A stretch of DNA of 64,000 nucleotides from Methylophaga sp. UBA3192 (GCA_002363955.1 DEXE01000004.1:62001-126000), one strand, 5' to 3'; numbered from the stretch's first letter, positions 1 through 9,496 are shown. The notes: generated by a model not told the origin, from the letters alone. Numbers and translations: made by a program.

Positions 1-10
1 ATATCTGCGA

Positions 11-1129
11 ATGACGGAGTTAACTACGGAGCAACAACAGCAACTGGCTGAACAAGTAACGCTTATCCTTCACACAGCAACGCGTCACAACCAAAAAAAC
101 TGGGCAAGCCATATGACCCCGGCCGTTAATGAATTAGCGGCTCTCGGACAGCTTGTGGCTGCTTTGCATCAGGGAAATTTACTGTCACCAGAGCTCTACC
201 CCGAGCTCGGCAACATTGAAAAAGATATTTTTGATTTTTTCTGCCCATTATTCGGACAAAAATCAGGGCATGCTACGCATGGTGGCACTTATGGCAATCT
301 CGATGCTTTATGGCAAGCCCGGAAAAAATTCGGGTTAAACTCAAAACGAGTCTATGCCAGTGAACAGTCTCATTACTCCGTCGTCAAGGCGTGCGACATT
401 CTTGGACTGGATTTACAATTGATTCCAACCAATCCTGAACAGCAGATGGATATTGATGTGCTGAAACAGGCCTGCAGCACTCATGCTCCTATGGCCATTG
501 TGGCAACCGCAGGCACCACCAGTAGTGGTCAGCTGGATGATGTGAGCGCCATCAAAACGATTATTGGGCAATTGCCATGCTGGCTGCATATTGATGCCGC
601 CTGGGGTGGTTTTTTAAGTCTGCTAGAGAACAGTCCGTTAACGGATAAACAGCTCGGTCAGGCCGATTCTGTCTGTTTTGATCCACATAAAAGTTTAGGC
701 CAGCCTCGGCCATGCGGCCTGTTGATGTATCAGCAACCCATAAAAACAATGAGCGTATCCACCCATTATTTAGCCCAGCCACCACGAGATACTTTAGTGG
801 GTTCGTATGGTCCCGAACTATTATTGCCTTTGTGGTTGACCATCAAAACACAGGGTAAAACGGGATTGGCCGGACAAATAGAAACACAGCTTGAGCAGGC
901 AAGACAGTTTGCCGATTATATTAACGAACAGTCAGGCTGGTGGGCGCAATATTCACCCAGTGGAATTGTCTGTTTTACAGCCCCACAACACCACAATTTA
1001 TCGGATTTAATCGGGAAAGGCATTTTTTCGCTAACTGAACTGGCCGGGAAACCTGTATACCGAGCCGTATTTACCAGCCACACCACTCGGTGTGAGTCAT
1101 TAATTAACGATCTGGCGCCTTATCTATAA
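11..1129 (+). CDS. PLP-dependent (group II type) amino acid decarboxylase
   Basis: Probably a pyridoxal-phosphate amino acid decarboxylase of the glutamate/aromatic/histidine group; the substrate cannot be read from sequence. The 372-residue protein shows the group II landmarks: a glycine-rich HGGTYGNLDALW segment (residues 90-101), HIDAAWGG (193-200) with the cofactor-contacting aspartate, and DPHKSLG with the likely Schiff-base lysine K227. It is shorter than typical group II enzymes (about 450-500 residues), mainly at the C-terminus. The frame is open to the left window edge, so an upstream start is possible, but the first ATG gives a sensible N-terminus. Its 3' end overlaps the convergent damX end by 26 bp. 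An aminotransferase-like role is less likely. Confidence 0.75.
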   Translation: MTELTTEQQQQLAEQVTLILHTATRHNQKNWASHMTPAVNELAALGQLVAALHQGNLLSPELYPELGNIEKDIFDFFCPLFGQKSGHATHGGTYGNLDALWQARKKFGLNSKRVYASEQSHYSVVKACDILGLDLQLIPTNPEQQMDIDVLKQACSTHAPMAIVATAGTTSSGQLDDVSAIKTIIGQLPCWLHIDAAWGGFLSLLENSPLTDKQLGQADSVCFDPHKSLGQPRPCGLLMYQQPIKTMSVSTHYLAQPPRDTLVGSYGPELLLPLWLTIKTQGKTGLAGQIETQLEQARQFADYINEQSGWWAQYSPSGIVCFTAPQHHNLSDLIGKGIFSLTELAGKPVYRAVFTSHTTRCESLINDLAPYL

Positions 1130-2777
1130 TCTGTTTTTGCACGCCGTCATAACGTCGCAGCCACGGTGATACTTTATTCAGTGGAGATGGCCACTTTTTG
1201 CTGGATTGTATGGCAACCTCCTGCGATGGATAAACGCCATAAATCAAGGCATACCATACTTTATCTTCACGCAGACTATCAAACACAGCGACATTGCCAG
1301 TGAGGGAATGTTTTTTCACAAACCTGTCAATTTCCTCGCGGTCCCACGTCCCCATCAATTGAAAAGTGTAAGCGGTGCTGGATTGCTGCAGAACCCACTG
1401 CTTATCCTTCAACTCAGTATCCGCCAATGAATTATCGACTTTTTCAGGCTCAGCAGGTGCTGGATTTAATTCGACAGGGTTTATCTTTGCTTGTGCTGCA
1501 GAATTTTCAGAAACCATTGTGTCAGTATCGTTATTCTCTTCGTCTTTATTGGCATTAACAGCGGTAACAGACTCCTCAGGAATTTCCTCTGTTAAGGTCA
1601 TTTCATCCGCTGAATCAGCAATATTATTTTCTGGCTCAGGCTCTGACGCTAAGGGGAATTCGGTCTCTGCAACGACTTCTGAATCAAACTCTGCAGGGTC
1701 AGCTTCCGGCTCAGAAACCGTTTGTTCAAGTTCATCAAGCAACGCCATTAGCTCTAAGCGATCGGCTTCTGCAACACTGGTTAACTGTTCCGGCTCATTT
1801 GCTATAACCAAAGGCAGCTCCTCGGTTAAAGCATCATTGCTGACCTCAGCATCCTCAATGGCATTTTTATCCGCAACAAACCAGTCATTAATCTGTTGCT
1901 GATAAAACAGTATCATGGCGAACAGGATAGCGACTGGAATCAGTCCAAACCATTTATTCCACCTGAGCTTAATAGCAGGCGTTTTCAGGCTTTGCGGTAT
2001 TTTGAAGCGGAGCGGAAGCTGCAACTGTCTGGCCTGTCCCTGGCCTAATAAAAATTGATGGGCAAGACGATTGAGTTTGGCAGGAAGGCCGTTTGATTGT
2101 CGATGAAAACGCGTTAAGGTTTTCTCATTAAACGGACTATCACCGTTGAACCCAACACCTTGAAGCCGCTGCAATAAATAAGCACCCGTTTCCTGTGCTG
2201 GAATGGGACTGAGCATTAATGACTGTATGCGATCATTCTCTAAAGTAATAGCATCCGCCGCAACATCCGCCACGACAGCACGCCATAAATATTTGTCTTC
2301 ATGCTGCCAGTCAAACCAGACTTTTAATTGCTGACGTAACGGGTCAGCCAGTTTGCTGACATCATCGATCAATAAAACCGGGCGCACCTGTAAAGTTTGC
2401 AACTGCTGCAACCGTTGTTGCAAAAGCTGCAGATTGTTACTGCCAAGGGTGCTTTCCTGTGGCGCACCAAATACCTGTAAACATCGGCTGACCATAAACT
2501 GAATGGTCAGTGAAGGTTCTGCCTGAATAAAACAAAAGCGCAGATCATCACCGCCAACATTCATTAATGCTTTTAAGGCTGTGGTTTTACCCAAACCATT
2601 CGGGCCATACAGTAAAGGGATTTTGTCGCTGGCTCTGAGCAGATGCAATACCAAATCAAGACGCTGCTTGATTTCCGGCCCCAGATACAGACCGGCTTCT
2701 CCTACCTCAGTACTAAATGGGTTTGCCTGAAGCGCTAATCTTGAAATGTATTTTGGTTCAGCTGCCGCCGCAGTCAT
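1104..2777 (-). CDS. damX: DamX-like AAA ATPase / SPOR-domain cell division protein
   Basis: Inner-membrane protein expected to bind septal peptidoglycan through its SPOR domain. Numbered from a TTG start at 2789, it has a Walker A motif (GPNGLGKTT, 62-70), a Walker B (VLLIDD, about 138-143), one membrane segment (about 281-297), a long acidic low-complexity periplasmic linker (about 305-465) and a C-terminal SPOR domain (about 480-555). The AAA domain is cytoplasmic. It follows aroB directly, as in Escherichia coli aroK-aroB-damX. I use the ATG at 2777, which has a GAG upstream; the in-frame TTG at 2789 would overlap the aroB stop by 4 bp. The 3' end overlaps the convergent decarboxylase. 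Confidence 0.85.
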   Translation of the reverse strand: MTAAAAEPKYISRLALQANPFSTEVGEAGLYLGPEIKQRLDLVLHLLRASDKIPLLYGPNGLGKTTALKALMNVGGDDLRFCFIQAEPSLTIQFMVSRCLQVFGAPQESTLGSNNLQLLQQRLQQLQTLQVRPVLLIDDVSKLADPLRQQLKVWFDWQHEDKYLWRAVVADVAADAITLENDRIQSLMLSPIPAQETGAYLLQRLQGVGFNGDSPFNEKTLTRFHRQSNGLPAKLNRLAHQFLLGQGQARQLQLPLRFKIPQSLKTPAIKLRWNKWFGLIPVAILFAMILFYQQQINDWFVADKNAIEDAEVSNDALTEELPLVIANEPEQLTSVAEADRLELMALLDELEQTVSEPEADPAEFDSEVVAETEFPLASEPEPENNIADSADEMTLTEEIPEESVTAVNANKDEENNDTDTMVSENSAAQAKINPVELNPAPAEPEKVDNSLADTELKDKQWVLQQSSTAYTFQLMGTWDREEIDRFVKKHSLTGNVAVFDSLREDKVWYALIYGVYPSQEVAIQSSKKWPSPLNKVSPWLRRYDGVQKQIIDKAPDR

Positions 2778-2785
2778 TGCATTTC

Positions 2786-3874
2786 TCAATTTCCAGCTGT
2801 AAATGTAGACAGCGTTTCAGCCAACGCCTTACTGTCATAGTCATCAGAAATAATAGCCTGTCCGATATCGCGTAATAACACTAAACGAATCAGTCCATCC
2901 TGAACTTTTTTATCCACCGCCATCAGATCCATAAAGTCAGCAGAGCTTAACTGACCCGGAACTGTAATGGGCAAGTTTGCCTTTATCATAATGGTGCGAA
3001 TCCGGTTAACCTTATCATCGTTAAGCCATCCCATACGTTGTGATAAATCGGCAGCCATTACCATGCCAATCGCGATCGCTTCACCGTGCAGACAATGCCC
3101 ATAACCACAGCCGGTTTCAATGGCATGGCCAAAGGTATGACCAAGATTCAACAATGCTCTGACACCCTGTTCGCGTTCATCATCTGCGACAATCGTGGCC
3201 TTATCCTGACAGGATCGTGCAATCGCCTGCGCTAATGCGGCAGGATCCCGTGCCACCAGTAACGGCATATTCTGTTCCAGCCAGTCAAAAAATTCAGCAT
3301 CATTAATCAGCCCGTATTTTATGACTTCAGCCAGCCCGGAAGACAATTGTCTGTCATCCAAGGTGTTCAGCGTCGCAGTATCTGCCAGCACACACTGAGG
3401 TTGATAGAATGCGCCGATCATATTTTTGCCCAGGGGATGATTGACCGCTGTTTTGCCTCCCACAGAAGAATCGACTTGTGAGAGCAATGTAGTGGGAACC
3501 TGAATAAACGGCACACCTCGCTGATAACAGGCAGCTGCAAAGCCCGCCATATCTCCGATAACGCCACCGCCCAAAGCAACTATTGTGACCTGACGGGACA
3601 TTCGGGTTTCCAGTAAGCGATCAAAAATCCGCTGCATGACTTCCAGCGTTTTATATTGTTCACCGTCAGGCAAAATAGCGACGTCAACCCGATAGTCAGC
3701 TAAAGCGGTTTTCACGGTATCCAGATACAATGGCGCCACGGTTTCATTGGTAACGATCAGCACTTCCTTGCCTCGAATATGCGCACTATATAAGCTGCTC
3801 TCAGCAAGCAAATCTTCACCGATATAAATTGGGTAACTGCGATCACCGAGCGCAACCTGGAGCGTATTCATCAT
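2786..3874 (-). CDS. aroB: 3-dehydroquinate synthase
   Basis: Second step of the shikimate pathway: DAHP to 3-dehydroquinate, in the cytoplasm, using NAD and a divalent metal. The 362 residues match the usual length. Visible features are the NAD-binding GGGVIGD (102-108), the conserved PTTLLSQVDSSVGGKT stretch (127-142) and metal ligands at E183, H246 and H263, equivalent to E184/H247/H264 of the E. coli enzyme. It starts 2 bp after the aroK stop, and its end meets the damX start, so aroK-aroB-damX is one transcription unit. Two consecutive ATG codons (3874 and 3871) are both possible starts. Confidence 0.97.
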   Translation of the reverse strand: MMNTLQVALGDRSYPIYIGEDLLAESSLYSAHIRGKEVLIVTNETVAPLYLDTVKTALADYRVDVAILPDGEQYKTLEVMQRIFDRLLETRMSRQVTIVALGGGVIGDMAGFAAACYQRGVPFIQVPTTLLSQVDSSVGGKTAVNHPLGKNMIGAFYQPQCVLADTATLNTLDDRQLSSGLAEVIKYGLINDAEFFDWLEQNMPLLVARDPAALAQAIARSCQDKATIVADDEREQGVRALLNLGHTFGHAIETGCGYGHCLHGEAIAIGMVMAADLSQRMGWLNDDKVNRIRTIMIKANLPITVPGQLSSADFMDLMAVDKKVQDGLIRLVLLRDIGQAIISDDYDSKALAETLSTFTAGN

Positions 3875-3876
3875 AG

Positions 3877-4404
3877 TCAGATATCTTTTGTTTTTAATTG
3901 TTGTAGCTGTTTTATAACGGCATTTACGGTTCGTGTCACAGACTGATCACCTGTTTGCAGGACCACATCAGCCACTTCCCGATATAAGGGGTCACGTTGA
4001 GCCATAAGTTGTTTAATTTGCTGTCGACGATCGCCCACTTGTAACAGGGGTCGGCTGGTATCTCTTGATGTACGACGGTACAGCTGTTCTGCTGAAGCCG
4101 CCAGATAGACAACCATGCCACGCGCCAGATTCTGACGATTTGTTTCCGAAAGCACTGCTCCACCGCCGGTAGCAAGGACTATATTATCCATCGCCGTGAG
4201 TTCATCAATAATTTTTTGTTCACGTTCTCTGAAACCCGCCTCACCTTCCATTTCAAAAATCCAGGAAATAGACACGCCGGTGCGTTTTTCAATCTCACGA
4301 TCGCTATCAAAAAACTTTCGATGCAGCTTTTTGGCAAGCTGTCGACCAATAGTAGACTTTCCAGACCCCATTGGTCCCACCAGAAATATATTACCTGAAA
4401 TCAC
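3877..4404 (-). CDS. aroK: Shikimate kinase
   Basis: Phosphorylates shikimate with ATP in the cytoplasm. The 175-residue protein has a P-loop (GPMGSGKST, 10-18), the acidic DSD (33-35), substrate-contacting R59 (GFRERE) and the GGG of ATGGGAV (80-82), all typical of the family. Start is GTG at 4404; an in-frame stop lies just upstream, so no longer version is possible, and the ribosome-binding site is weak. It heads the aroK-aroB-damX unit and is separated from the upstream pilQ by a strong intrinsic terminator, so a promoter should lie in the roughly 35 bp before it, or transcription depends on read-through. Confidence 0.96.
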   Translation of the reverse strand: MISGNIFLVGPMGSGKSTIGRQLAKKLHRKFFDSDREIEKRTGVSISWIFEMEGEAGFREREQKIIDELTAMDNIVLATGGGAVLSETNRQNLARGMVVYLAASAEQLYRRTSRDTSRPLLQVGDRRQQIKQLMAQRDPLYREVADVVLQTGDQSVTRTVNAVIKQLQQLKTKDI

Positions 4405-4438
4405 GCGGCTTATGACTCAACTGTTTATCATGAAAAAA

Positions 4439-4475
4439 AACCGGATCGACAGGCCTTCGTCGATCCGGTTTTTTA
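4439..4475 (-). terminator. Intrinsic terminator after pilQ
   Basis: Perfect 10-bp stem (4441-4450 pairing with 4459-4468), extended by A-T pairs, with an 8-nt loop. On the minus strand it is followed by a run of eight T. A T-run on the other side would also let it act on the plus strand. It sits between the pilQ stop (4497) and aroK start (4404). Confidence 0.9.
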
Positions 4476-4496
4476 TCTTAACTGAAAAAGCTGGAT

Positions 4497-6641
4497 TTAA
4501 TAATCCATACCTTCCTTAATAATTTTTGGTGTCACAAATACCAGCAATTCACGCTGCCGGTTTTCATTCAGATCAGTTTTGAACAGGAATCCGACATAAG
4601 GCAGATCACCAAAGAATGGGACCCGTGTTGAAGACTGCGTCGAAGTTTGCTCATAAATCCCCCCCAGAACGACCGTTTCGCCATTGTCTACCAATACCTG
4701 AGTACGAACACTACGGGTATCAATACTGGGCACGCCGAGGAAAATCTCACCCACTTCATCTTTGTTTACTTCCAGATCCATCACAATACGATCATCCGGC
4801 GTGATTTGCGGTGTGACATCCAGTTTTAACAACGCTTCTTTAAACGAAACGGAGGTTGCCCCACTTGAAGATGCTTCCTGATAAGGAATCTCCGTACCCT
4901 GCTCGATAGTCGCTTGTTTCTGATTTGAGGTAATTACCCGTGGGCTGGACACTATCTCACCTTTACCCTCTTCCTGCATTGCAGACAATTCCAGCTCCAG
5001 CACCGCACCCAAAGGTAATTTCGCCAGGGCCAGAGCAATGGTTCCGGCTGGATTGGCTACGGGCAAGTTCACATTCAAGTCCTGCCCACGCACACCGGTA
5101 GAGTTTGTGGGTATCACAGAATTGTTATTTGTAGCAGGAACCTGAAGCCCTTCCAGTGAACCAGAAGTACCTGCTCCCAGCGTTCCGCTTCGGGCAGAAG
5201 AACCAAAGCGCACACCAAGTTCCTTGGCAAAATCGTTATTCGCAATAACAATCCGCGATTCAATTAATACCTGTCGTACCGGAATATCCAGCTTTTCGAT
5301 TAATTTACGCACATCGGCCAGATTACTGGCGGTATCACGCAGCAATAAAGAGTTTGTCCGCTGGTCAACCACCACACTGCCACGTTCTGAAAGGAAACCA
5401 CCTGCGGAGCTTCCAGCCGTACTCTGGCCTTGGGTAGTGGTCAGAATCTCCGCCATTTCTGATGCCTTGGCAAAATTGACCTCAAATATTTCAGAATAAA
5501 GCGGCTCCAGCTCTACTAATTGATTTCTTGCCTCAAGTTCCTGTTTTTCTCGCGCAGCAATTTCTGCCGCTGGCGCAATCAGCATGACGTTGCCATTCTG
5601 ACGCATTCCCAGCCCTTTGGTTTTCAGGATGATATCCAGGGCTTGATCCCAGGGAACATTTTTCAATCTTAACGTCAGATTACCGGTCACGGTGTCACTG
5701 GTGACCAGATTCATCCCATTGAAATCCGCCAATAGCTGTAATACGGCTCTTACTTCAATATTCTGAAAATTCAGTGAGAGTTTTTCACCTTCAAAGCCAA
5801 ACTCGCTACCCGAAGACTCCGCAGCAGTTTGTTCAGCAATGGGTTTTACTTCAACTACCAGCATATCGCCTGACTGATAAGCAAGATGTTCAAACTTACC
5901 GGTGGTTGTCAAAATCAGCTGTGTACCGTTGCTGGTTTGAATACTGTCAATTAAATGCACGGGAGTGGCAAAGTCCATCACATCCAGTCGGCGCTTTAAT
6001 TTGTCCGGTAAATTTACCCCCGGTAAATCCACAATCAAATCCCCACGTTCACGGCGCACTTCCAATGAGGTATTTTCATTTTGCAAAGCCACCATTAATC
6101 TGGCCTCGCCCTGTTCACCGCGTCGGAAATCGATATCCGTAACTGAATTGCCCCCCCTGGAAGCAACTGCTGAATCAGGTCGTGTACTTGCCACGCTGGT
6201 ATTGTCATTTAACATCACTTTTACAACGTTACCTTCAACTTCAACCTGATAAGGCAGCTTACGTAATAAATTAATGACCATACGTGTACGTTCGCCAGCT
6301 TCAACCGTTGCGATACTGCGTGTTTGTCCACTGTTTATCTGTTTGGTTGTCTCACTCAGTTTATTGCTGACACCTCTGAAATCCAGGACGATGCGAGCGG
6401 GTTCATCCGTCGCAAAACTTTCTGGCGTTTCTACCGCTTCAGAAAATGTCAGCGTTACCAGGCCTTTATTTCCTGAAAGTGATGAATAATCCAGTGACTG
6501 CAATTCATTTGCCGACGCAAAACCACTGATAAGAAATAATGAGAGCATCCCCAGACTGGACCGCCACCGTTCAAATAGAGTTTTGTCTGACGTTGCCGTG
6601 ACTTGACGCCGTGTGATTGTCATTCCGTATTTACTCATCAT
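4497..6641 (-). CDS. pilQ: Type IV pilus secretin PilQ
   Basis: Outer-membrane secretin through which the type IV pilus passes. The 714-residue protein has a long N-terminal signal region ending near residues 44-46 (FASA before NELQ), tandem AMIN-type peptidoglycan-binding domains (about 50-260), an N0/STN domain starting near LSLNFQNIEVRAVL (about 285-355), an N1 domain and the C-terminal secretin barrel domain with the conserved VPFFGDLPYVGFLF signature near residue 680. It ends the pilMNOPQ operon, 10 bp after pilP. Two ATGs (6641, 6638) follow an AGGGCC-type ribosome-binding site inside the pilP stop region. Confidence 0.97.
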   Translation of the reverse strand: MMSKYGMTITRRQVTATSDKTLFERWRSSLGMLSLFLISGFASANELQSLDYSSLSGNKGLVTLTFSEAVETPESFATDEPARIVLDFRGVSNKLSETTKQINSGQTRSIATVEAGERTRMVINLLRKLPYQVEVEGNVVKVMLNDNTSVASTRPDSAVASRGGNSVTDIDFRRGEQGEARLMVALQNENTSLEVRRERGDLIVDLPGVNLPDKLKRRLDVMDFATPVHLIDSIQTSNGTQLILTTTGKFEHLAYQSGDMLVVEVKPIAEQTAAESSGSEFGFEGEKLSLNFQNIEVRAVLQLLADFNGMNLVTSDTVTGNLTLRLKNVPWDQALDIILKTKGLGMRQNGNVMLIAPAAEIAAREKQELEARNQLVELEPLYSEIFEVNFAKASEMAEILTTTQGQSTAGSSAGGFLSERGSVVVDQRTNSLLLRDTASNLADVRKLIEKLDIPVRQVLIESRIVIANNDFAKELGVRFGSSARSGTLGAGTSGSLEGLQVPATNNNSVIPTNSTGVRGQDLNVNLPVANPAGTIALALAKLPLGAVLELELSAMQEEGKGEIVSSPRVITSNQKQATIEQGTEIPYQEASSSGATSVSFKEALLKLDVTPQITPDDRIVMDLEVNKDEVGEIFLGVPSIDTRSVRTQVLVDNGETVVLGGIYEQTSTQSSTRVPFFGDLPYVGFLFKTDLNENRQRELLVFVTPKIIKEGMDY

Positions 6642-6651
6642 TTTCTGGCCC

Positions 6652-7197
6652 TTAATTTATCTCTACGACGGATACTGTCGTCTCACGCTCGTTGTAGCCG
6701 TTTCCTTCAGGAACGATTTCCTTTAATGTCAACTGTGTTTCACTGATTGCAACAATCTGGCCATGGTTCCGCCCCATATAATTACCAATTTGCACGCGAT
6801 GTATTGTGCTGTCCGGAGCCCGGATTAATGCCCATAAGCTTTCCTGTTCCAGAGTACCGACATATTGCAGGTCGCTCAGAGAATAATTTTCCAGAACTTC
6901 CCTTCTGCGATTTTCATTAGGTTGAATACCGTTATCAACCACTTTTTCAGGTTCCGGCTCTGGAACATCAATGACTGTAGGAACAAATGGGTCACGTAAT
7001 TCAGATGCTGCATAGCTGAATTTTTCATAGGGTTTCATTACCGGGATTGGCGGAATATCCACTACCTGCCGGGCTTTCACTTCTGCCACATAGGTTTGCA
7101 GATCATCTTTTGGCGGGGAGCAGGCTGCCAGCATAAAGGTAATGGACAGCAGAATGACGTTGCGGATAAATGTTTGAGTTGTCATGGACATATTCAT
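6652..7197 (-). CDS. pilP: Type IV pilus inner-membrane lipoprotein PilP
   Basis: Periplasmic lipoprotein linking the PilMNO inner-membrane platform to the PilQ secretin. The 181-residue protein has a signal peptide with lipobox LAAC (lipidated C26), a proline-rich linker (about 45-90) and a C-terminal beta domain containing LSDLQYVGTLEQESLWALIRAP and a conserved VxIGNYMGxNHG region typical of PilP. It starts 2 bp after pilO. Several ATGs near the start (7197, 7191, 7185) make the exact N-terminus uncertain by a few residues. Confidence 0.95.
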   Translation of the reverse strand: MNMSMTTQTFIRNVILLSITFMLAACSPPKDDLQTYVAEVKARQVVDIPPIPVMKPYEKFSYAASELRDPFVPTVIDVPEPEPEKVVDNGIQPNENRRREVLENYSLSDLQYVGTLEQESLWALIRAPDSTIHRVQIGNYMGRNHGQIVAISETQLTLKEIVPEGNGYNERETTVSVVEIN

Positions 7198-7199
7198 TA

Positions 7200-7787
7200 T
7201 CAGTTACCTTGCTCGTCAAAGTAACGATACGTCTTGGCGGTAATATCCATGGTCATATTGCCGTTGGCTGTTAATGGTCCCATTTTGAAGTTATGCATAG
7301 TCACAATACGTGGCAGTGCCGCTATTCCACTAATAAATTCAGCAAACTGATGATAGGAACCAGTGACCCGCATAGTGATTGGCAGCTCTATATAAAAATC
7401 GATAGGCCGTTCTTCTTCGGGTTTGAATAATTCAAATTCCAATCCATTCACCAAACCTGTTCTGGAAATATCTACCAGTAGATCAGCTACCTCACTTTTA
7501 CGGGGTAACTGCTGCAACATGGAAGCAAAAGAAACTTCCATTTCTTTCATCTGCTCTTTATATGCTTCCAGATTAACGGCTTTACTTTGTTTTACTTCAA
7601 AGCTTGTACGCAGTTCAGTTTCAGTTTGTTCAAGTCGTGCCAGTTCAGTACGCTTATCTTTAATCAGGAAGTAATAACCTCCACCCCAGATCACTGCACA
7701 AATCAGCAAGGCGGCAACGATTTTTCCAACCAGCGGCCATTCGCCGCTTTCATTGAAATCAATATCATTAACTGAAGGGATATCCAC
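7200..7787 (-). CDS. pilO: Type IV pilus assembly protein PilO
   Basis: Inner-membrane protein that dimerises with PilN in the pilus alignment complex. The 195-residue protein has a short cytoplasmic N-terminus, one membrane helix (about 21-43, WPLVGKIVAALLICAVIWGG), a coiled coil (about 45-90) and a periplasmic ferredoxin-like domain including the family-typical region from FIELPITMRVTGSYHQFAEF-like residues onward. Length and order match the family. It lies 2 bp downstream of pilN and 2 bp upstream of pilP, so it is translated within one message. Confidence 0.95.
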   Translation of the reverse strand: MDIPSVNDIDFNESGEWPLVGKIVAALLICAVIWGGGYYFLIKDKRTELARLEQTETELRTSFEVKQSKAVNLEAYKEQMKEMEVSFASMLQQLPRKSEVADLLVDISRTGLVNGLEFELFKPEEERPIDFYIELPITMRVTGSYHQFAEFISGIAALPRIVTMHNFKMGPLTANGNMTMDITAKTYRYFDEQGN

Positions 7788-7789
7788 GC

Positions 7790-8350
7790 CTATTGCTCCT
7801 CATTCGTTTCAGGTTTGGACTCAGTAACTTCCAAAGTAAATTGACGAATTGCATCATCGCGGGTAGATGTACGCTGAACAACACGAAGTTTTGATTCACT
7901 AAACTCCGGATCCTTATCCAGTTGATTCATAAATACAGATACCCTGGCGTTGGTTTGTGCAACTCCCTGCACAATCAATTTATCGCCTTCGCGGCTTAAA
8001 ACTTGAAGATGAATTCCTTCCGGAACTGTTCTAACCACCGAATCAAACACTTTCACAACTTTTGGTCGACTCTGTTGCAAGTCTTGAATCACCCGCATCC
8101 TGGCCAGTAGCCGATCACGTTTTTTCTCTAAGTCCTGAATTTCTTTGATCTGAATATCTAATTTGGTGATTTCCTGTTGCAGATAATTATTACGTTGATT
8201 TTGTTTATCCAGCAGTCCGTTCATATAGCTGGTAAAAACATAAAAAACCAATATCGCAAATGCCAGTGTGAGTCCCATTACGACATAAAACTGTTGCTGT
8301 CTTTCCTGGCGCTTTTCTTCACGCCATGGCAGAAGATTAATATGTGCCAT
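7790..8350 (-). CDS. pilN: Type IV pilus assembly protein PilN
   Basis: Bitopic inner-membrane partner of PilO that docks onto cytoplasmic PilM. The N-terminal INLLPWREEKR motif (residues 4-14) is the classic PilM-binding peptide of PilN. It is followed by a membrane helix (about 22-43), a coiled coil (about 50-90) and a periplasmic domain. Length is 186 residues, as expected. The start codon shares one base with the pilM stop (TAATG), which indicates translational coupling. Confidence 0.96.
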   Translation of the reverse strand: MAHINLLPWREEKRQERQQQFYVVMGLTLAFAILVFYVFTSYMNGLLDKQNQRNNYLQQEITKLDIQIKEIQDLEKKRDRLLARMRVIQDLQQSRPKVVKVFDSVVRTVPEGIHLQVLSREGDKLIVQGVAQTNARVSVFMNQLDKDPEFSESKLRVVQRTSTRDDAIRQFTLEVTESKPETNEEQ

Positions 8351-9408
8351 TAGTCAAAGCTCCTCATGGCCAGCCCACACGCTATCATCATCGATGGGGC
8401 ATCATTACTAATCGCCTGTACTTTGACTCGAGAGCCTAAAGCCATATCCGTAAATGGATTGGCCACCGATGTAGAAGTACCCGTTTCCGCCTCGACAATT
8501 TGATCAACACCTTCGATTGAGGCACAACCACCAGCAATAATGATGTGGTCTATGGATTGATACTGACTGGAGGCGGAAAAGAAGAATTGCAGGGCGCGGG
8601 TAATAGTGACGGCCATGGATCGTTTGAAGGGCTCAAGCACTTTAGGCTGATAATCATCCGGTAAGCTGCCATCTTTTTTGGCACGCCCCGCCTCCTGATA
8701 AGACATGCCATAGTAACGCTCAATATCCTCAGTGAGCATTCGACCACCAAAGGTCTGTTCCCGGGTAAAAACGATTTTGCCATTGACCAGTACGTGCAGT
8801 GTGGTCACGTTTGCCCCGACATCTGCAACGGCAACGGTTAAACCATTTCCCTGATTGGGTAATTGCCTGGCGATTAATGAAAAAGCATTTTCAACGGTAT
8901 ACGCTTCAACATCAACCAGGCGAGGCTTAAGTCCGGCTTTTTCCAATACATCAGTGCGGGCATCAACATTTTCCCGCCGTGAAGCGGCCAGTAACACATC
9001 TACGGCATCGGCATCCGCGGCCGAAGGCCCCAGAATTTCAAAATCCAGTCGAACTTCATCCAGTGGGTAAGGGATATAGTTTTCAGCTTCCAGCATCACA
9101 TTTTCTTCCATATCCCGCTCTGATATCGAGGCGGGAAAGGAAACCACTTTGGTAATGGCTGAGTTTGCCGAAACCGCTACGGCGGCATCTTTGGATTTAG
9201 TACCTGAACGTTTCACCGCACGTTTTATCGCGCCGGCAACTTCGTCACTGTTTTCAATTCGTCCTTCTACCACAGCATTGACCGGTAAAGGCTCTACCGC
9301 ATACGATTCGACGGTGTAACGATCACCCCGTTTATTAAGTTCCAACAGCTTCACAACTGAAGAACTGATGTCTATCCCTAGTAAAGGGGATTTTTTACGT
9401 CCAAACAT
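8350..9408 (-). CDS. pilM: Type IV pilus actin-like ATPase PilM
   Basis: Cytoplasmic actin/FtsA-fold protein of the pilus inner-membrane platform. LGIDISSSVVKLLEL near the N-terminus is the phosphate-1 motif, and a second ATP motif (VADVGANVTTLHVL) and IIIAGGCASIEG near the C-terminus complete the fold. I chose ATG 9408 (MFGRKKSPLLG), which has a GGGGCG ribosome-binding site and matches the usual PilM N-terminus; a longer start at 9426 would add six residues. First gene of the leftward pilMNOPQ operon, divergent from mrcA, the usual gammaproteobacterial arrangement. Confidence 0.96.
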   Translation of the reverse strand: MFGRKKSPLLGIDISSSVVKLLELNKRGDRYTVESYAVEPLPVNAVVEGRIENSDEVAGAIKRAVKRSGTKSKDAAVAVSANSAITKVVSFPASISERDMEENVMLEAENYIPYPLDEVRLDFEILGPSAADADAVDVLLAASRRENVDARTDVLEKAGLKPRLVDVEAYTVENAFSLIARQLPNQGNGLTVAVADVGANVTTLHVLVNGKIVFTREQTFGGRMLTEDIERYYGMSYQEAGRAKKDGSLPDDYQPKVLEPFKRSMAVTITRALQFFFSASSQYQSIDHIIIAGGCASIEGVDQIVEAETGTSTSVANPFTDMALGSRVKVQAISNDAPSMMIACGLAMRSFD

Positions 9409-9468
9409 GCATCGCCCCAATTCCATCGAAATGATGTGTGAAGTACACTTACCTTTGTAAGTTAAAGT

Positions 9469-9496
9469 AGTTTATTAACAATTACCAGGATGTCAA
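9469..9496 (-). promoter_or_regulatory. Candidate sigma-70 promoter for pilMNOPQ
   Basis: On the minus strand a perfect -35 hexamer TTGACA (9491-9496) is followed, after 16 bp, by TAAACT (9469-9474) as a -10. It lies about 60 bp upstream of the pilM start, in the 170-200 bp divergent region shared with mrcA. Confidence 0.55.

Noticed and set aside
1375..1902. Long serine-rich frame on the plus strand
   Set aside because: It is antisense to the acidic linker of damX. The serine richness is the complement of glutamate/alanine codons, and no ribosome-binding site or domain is seen.
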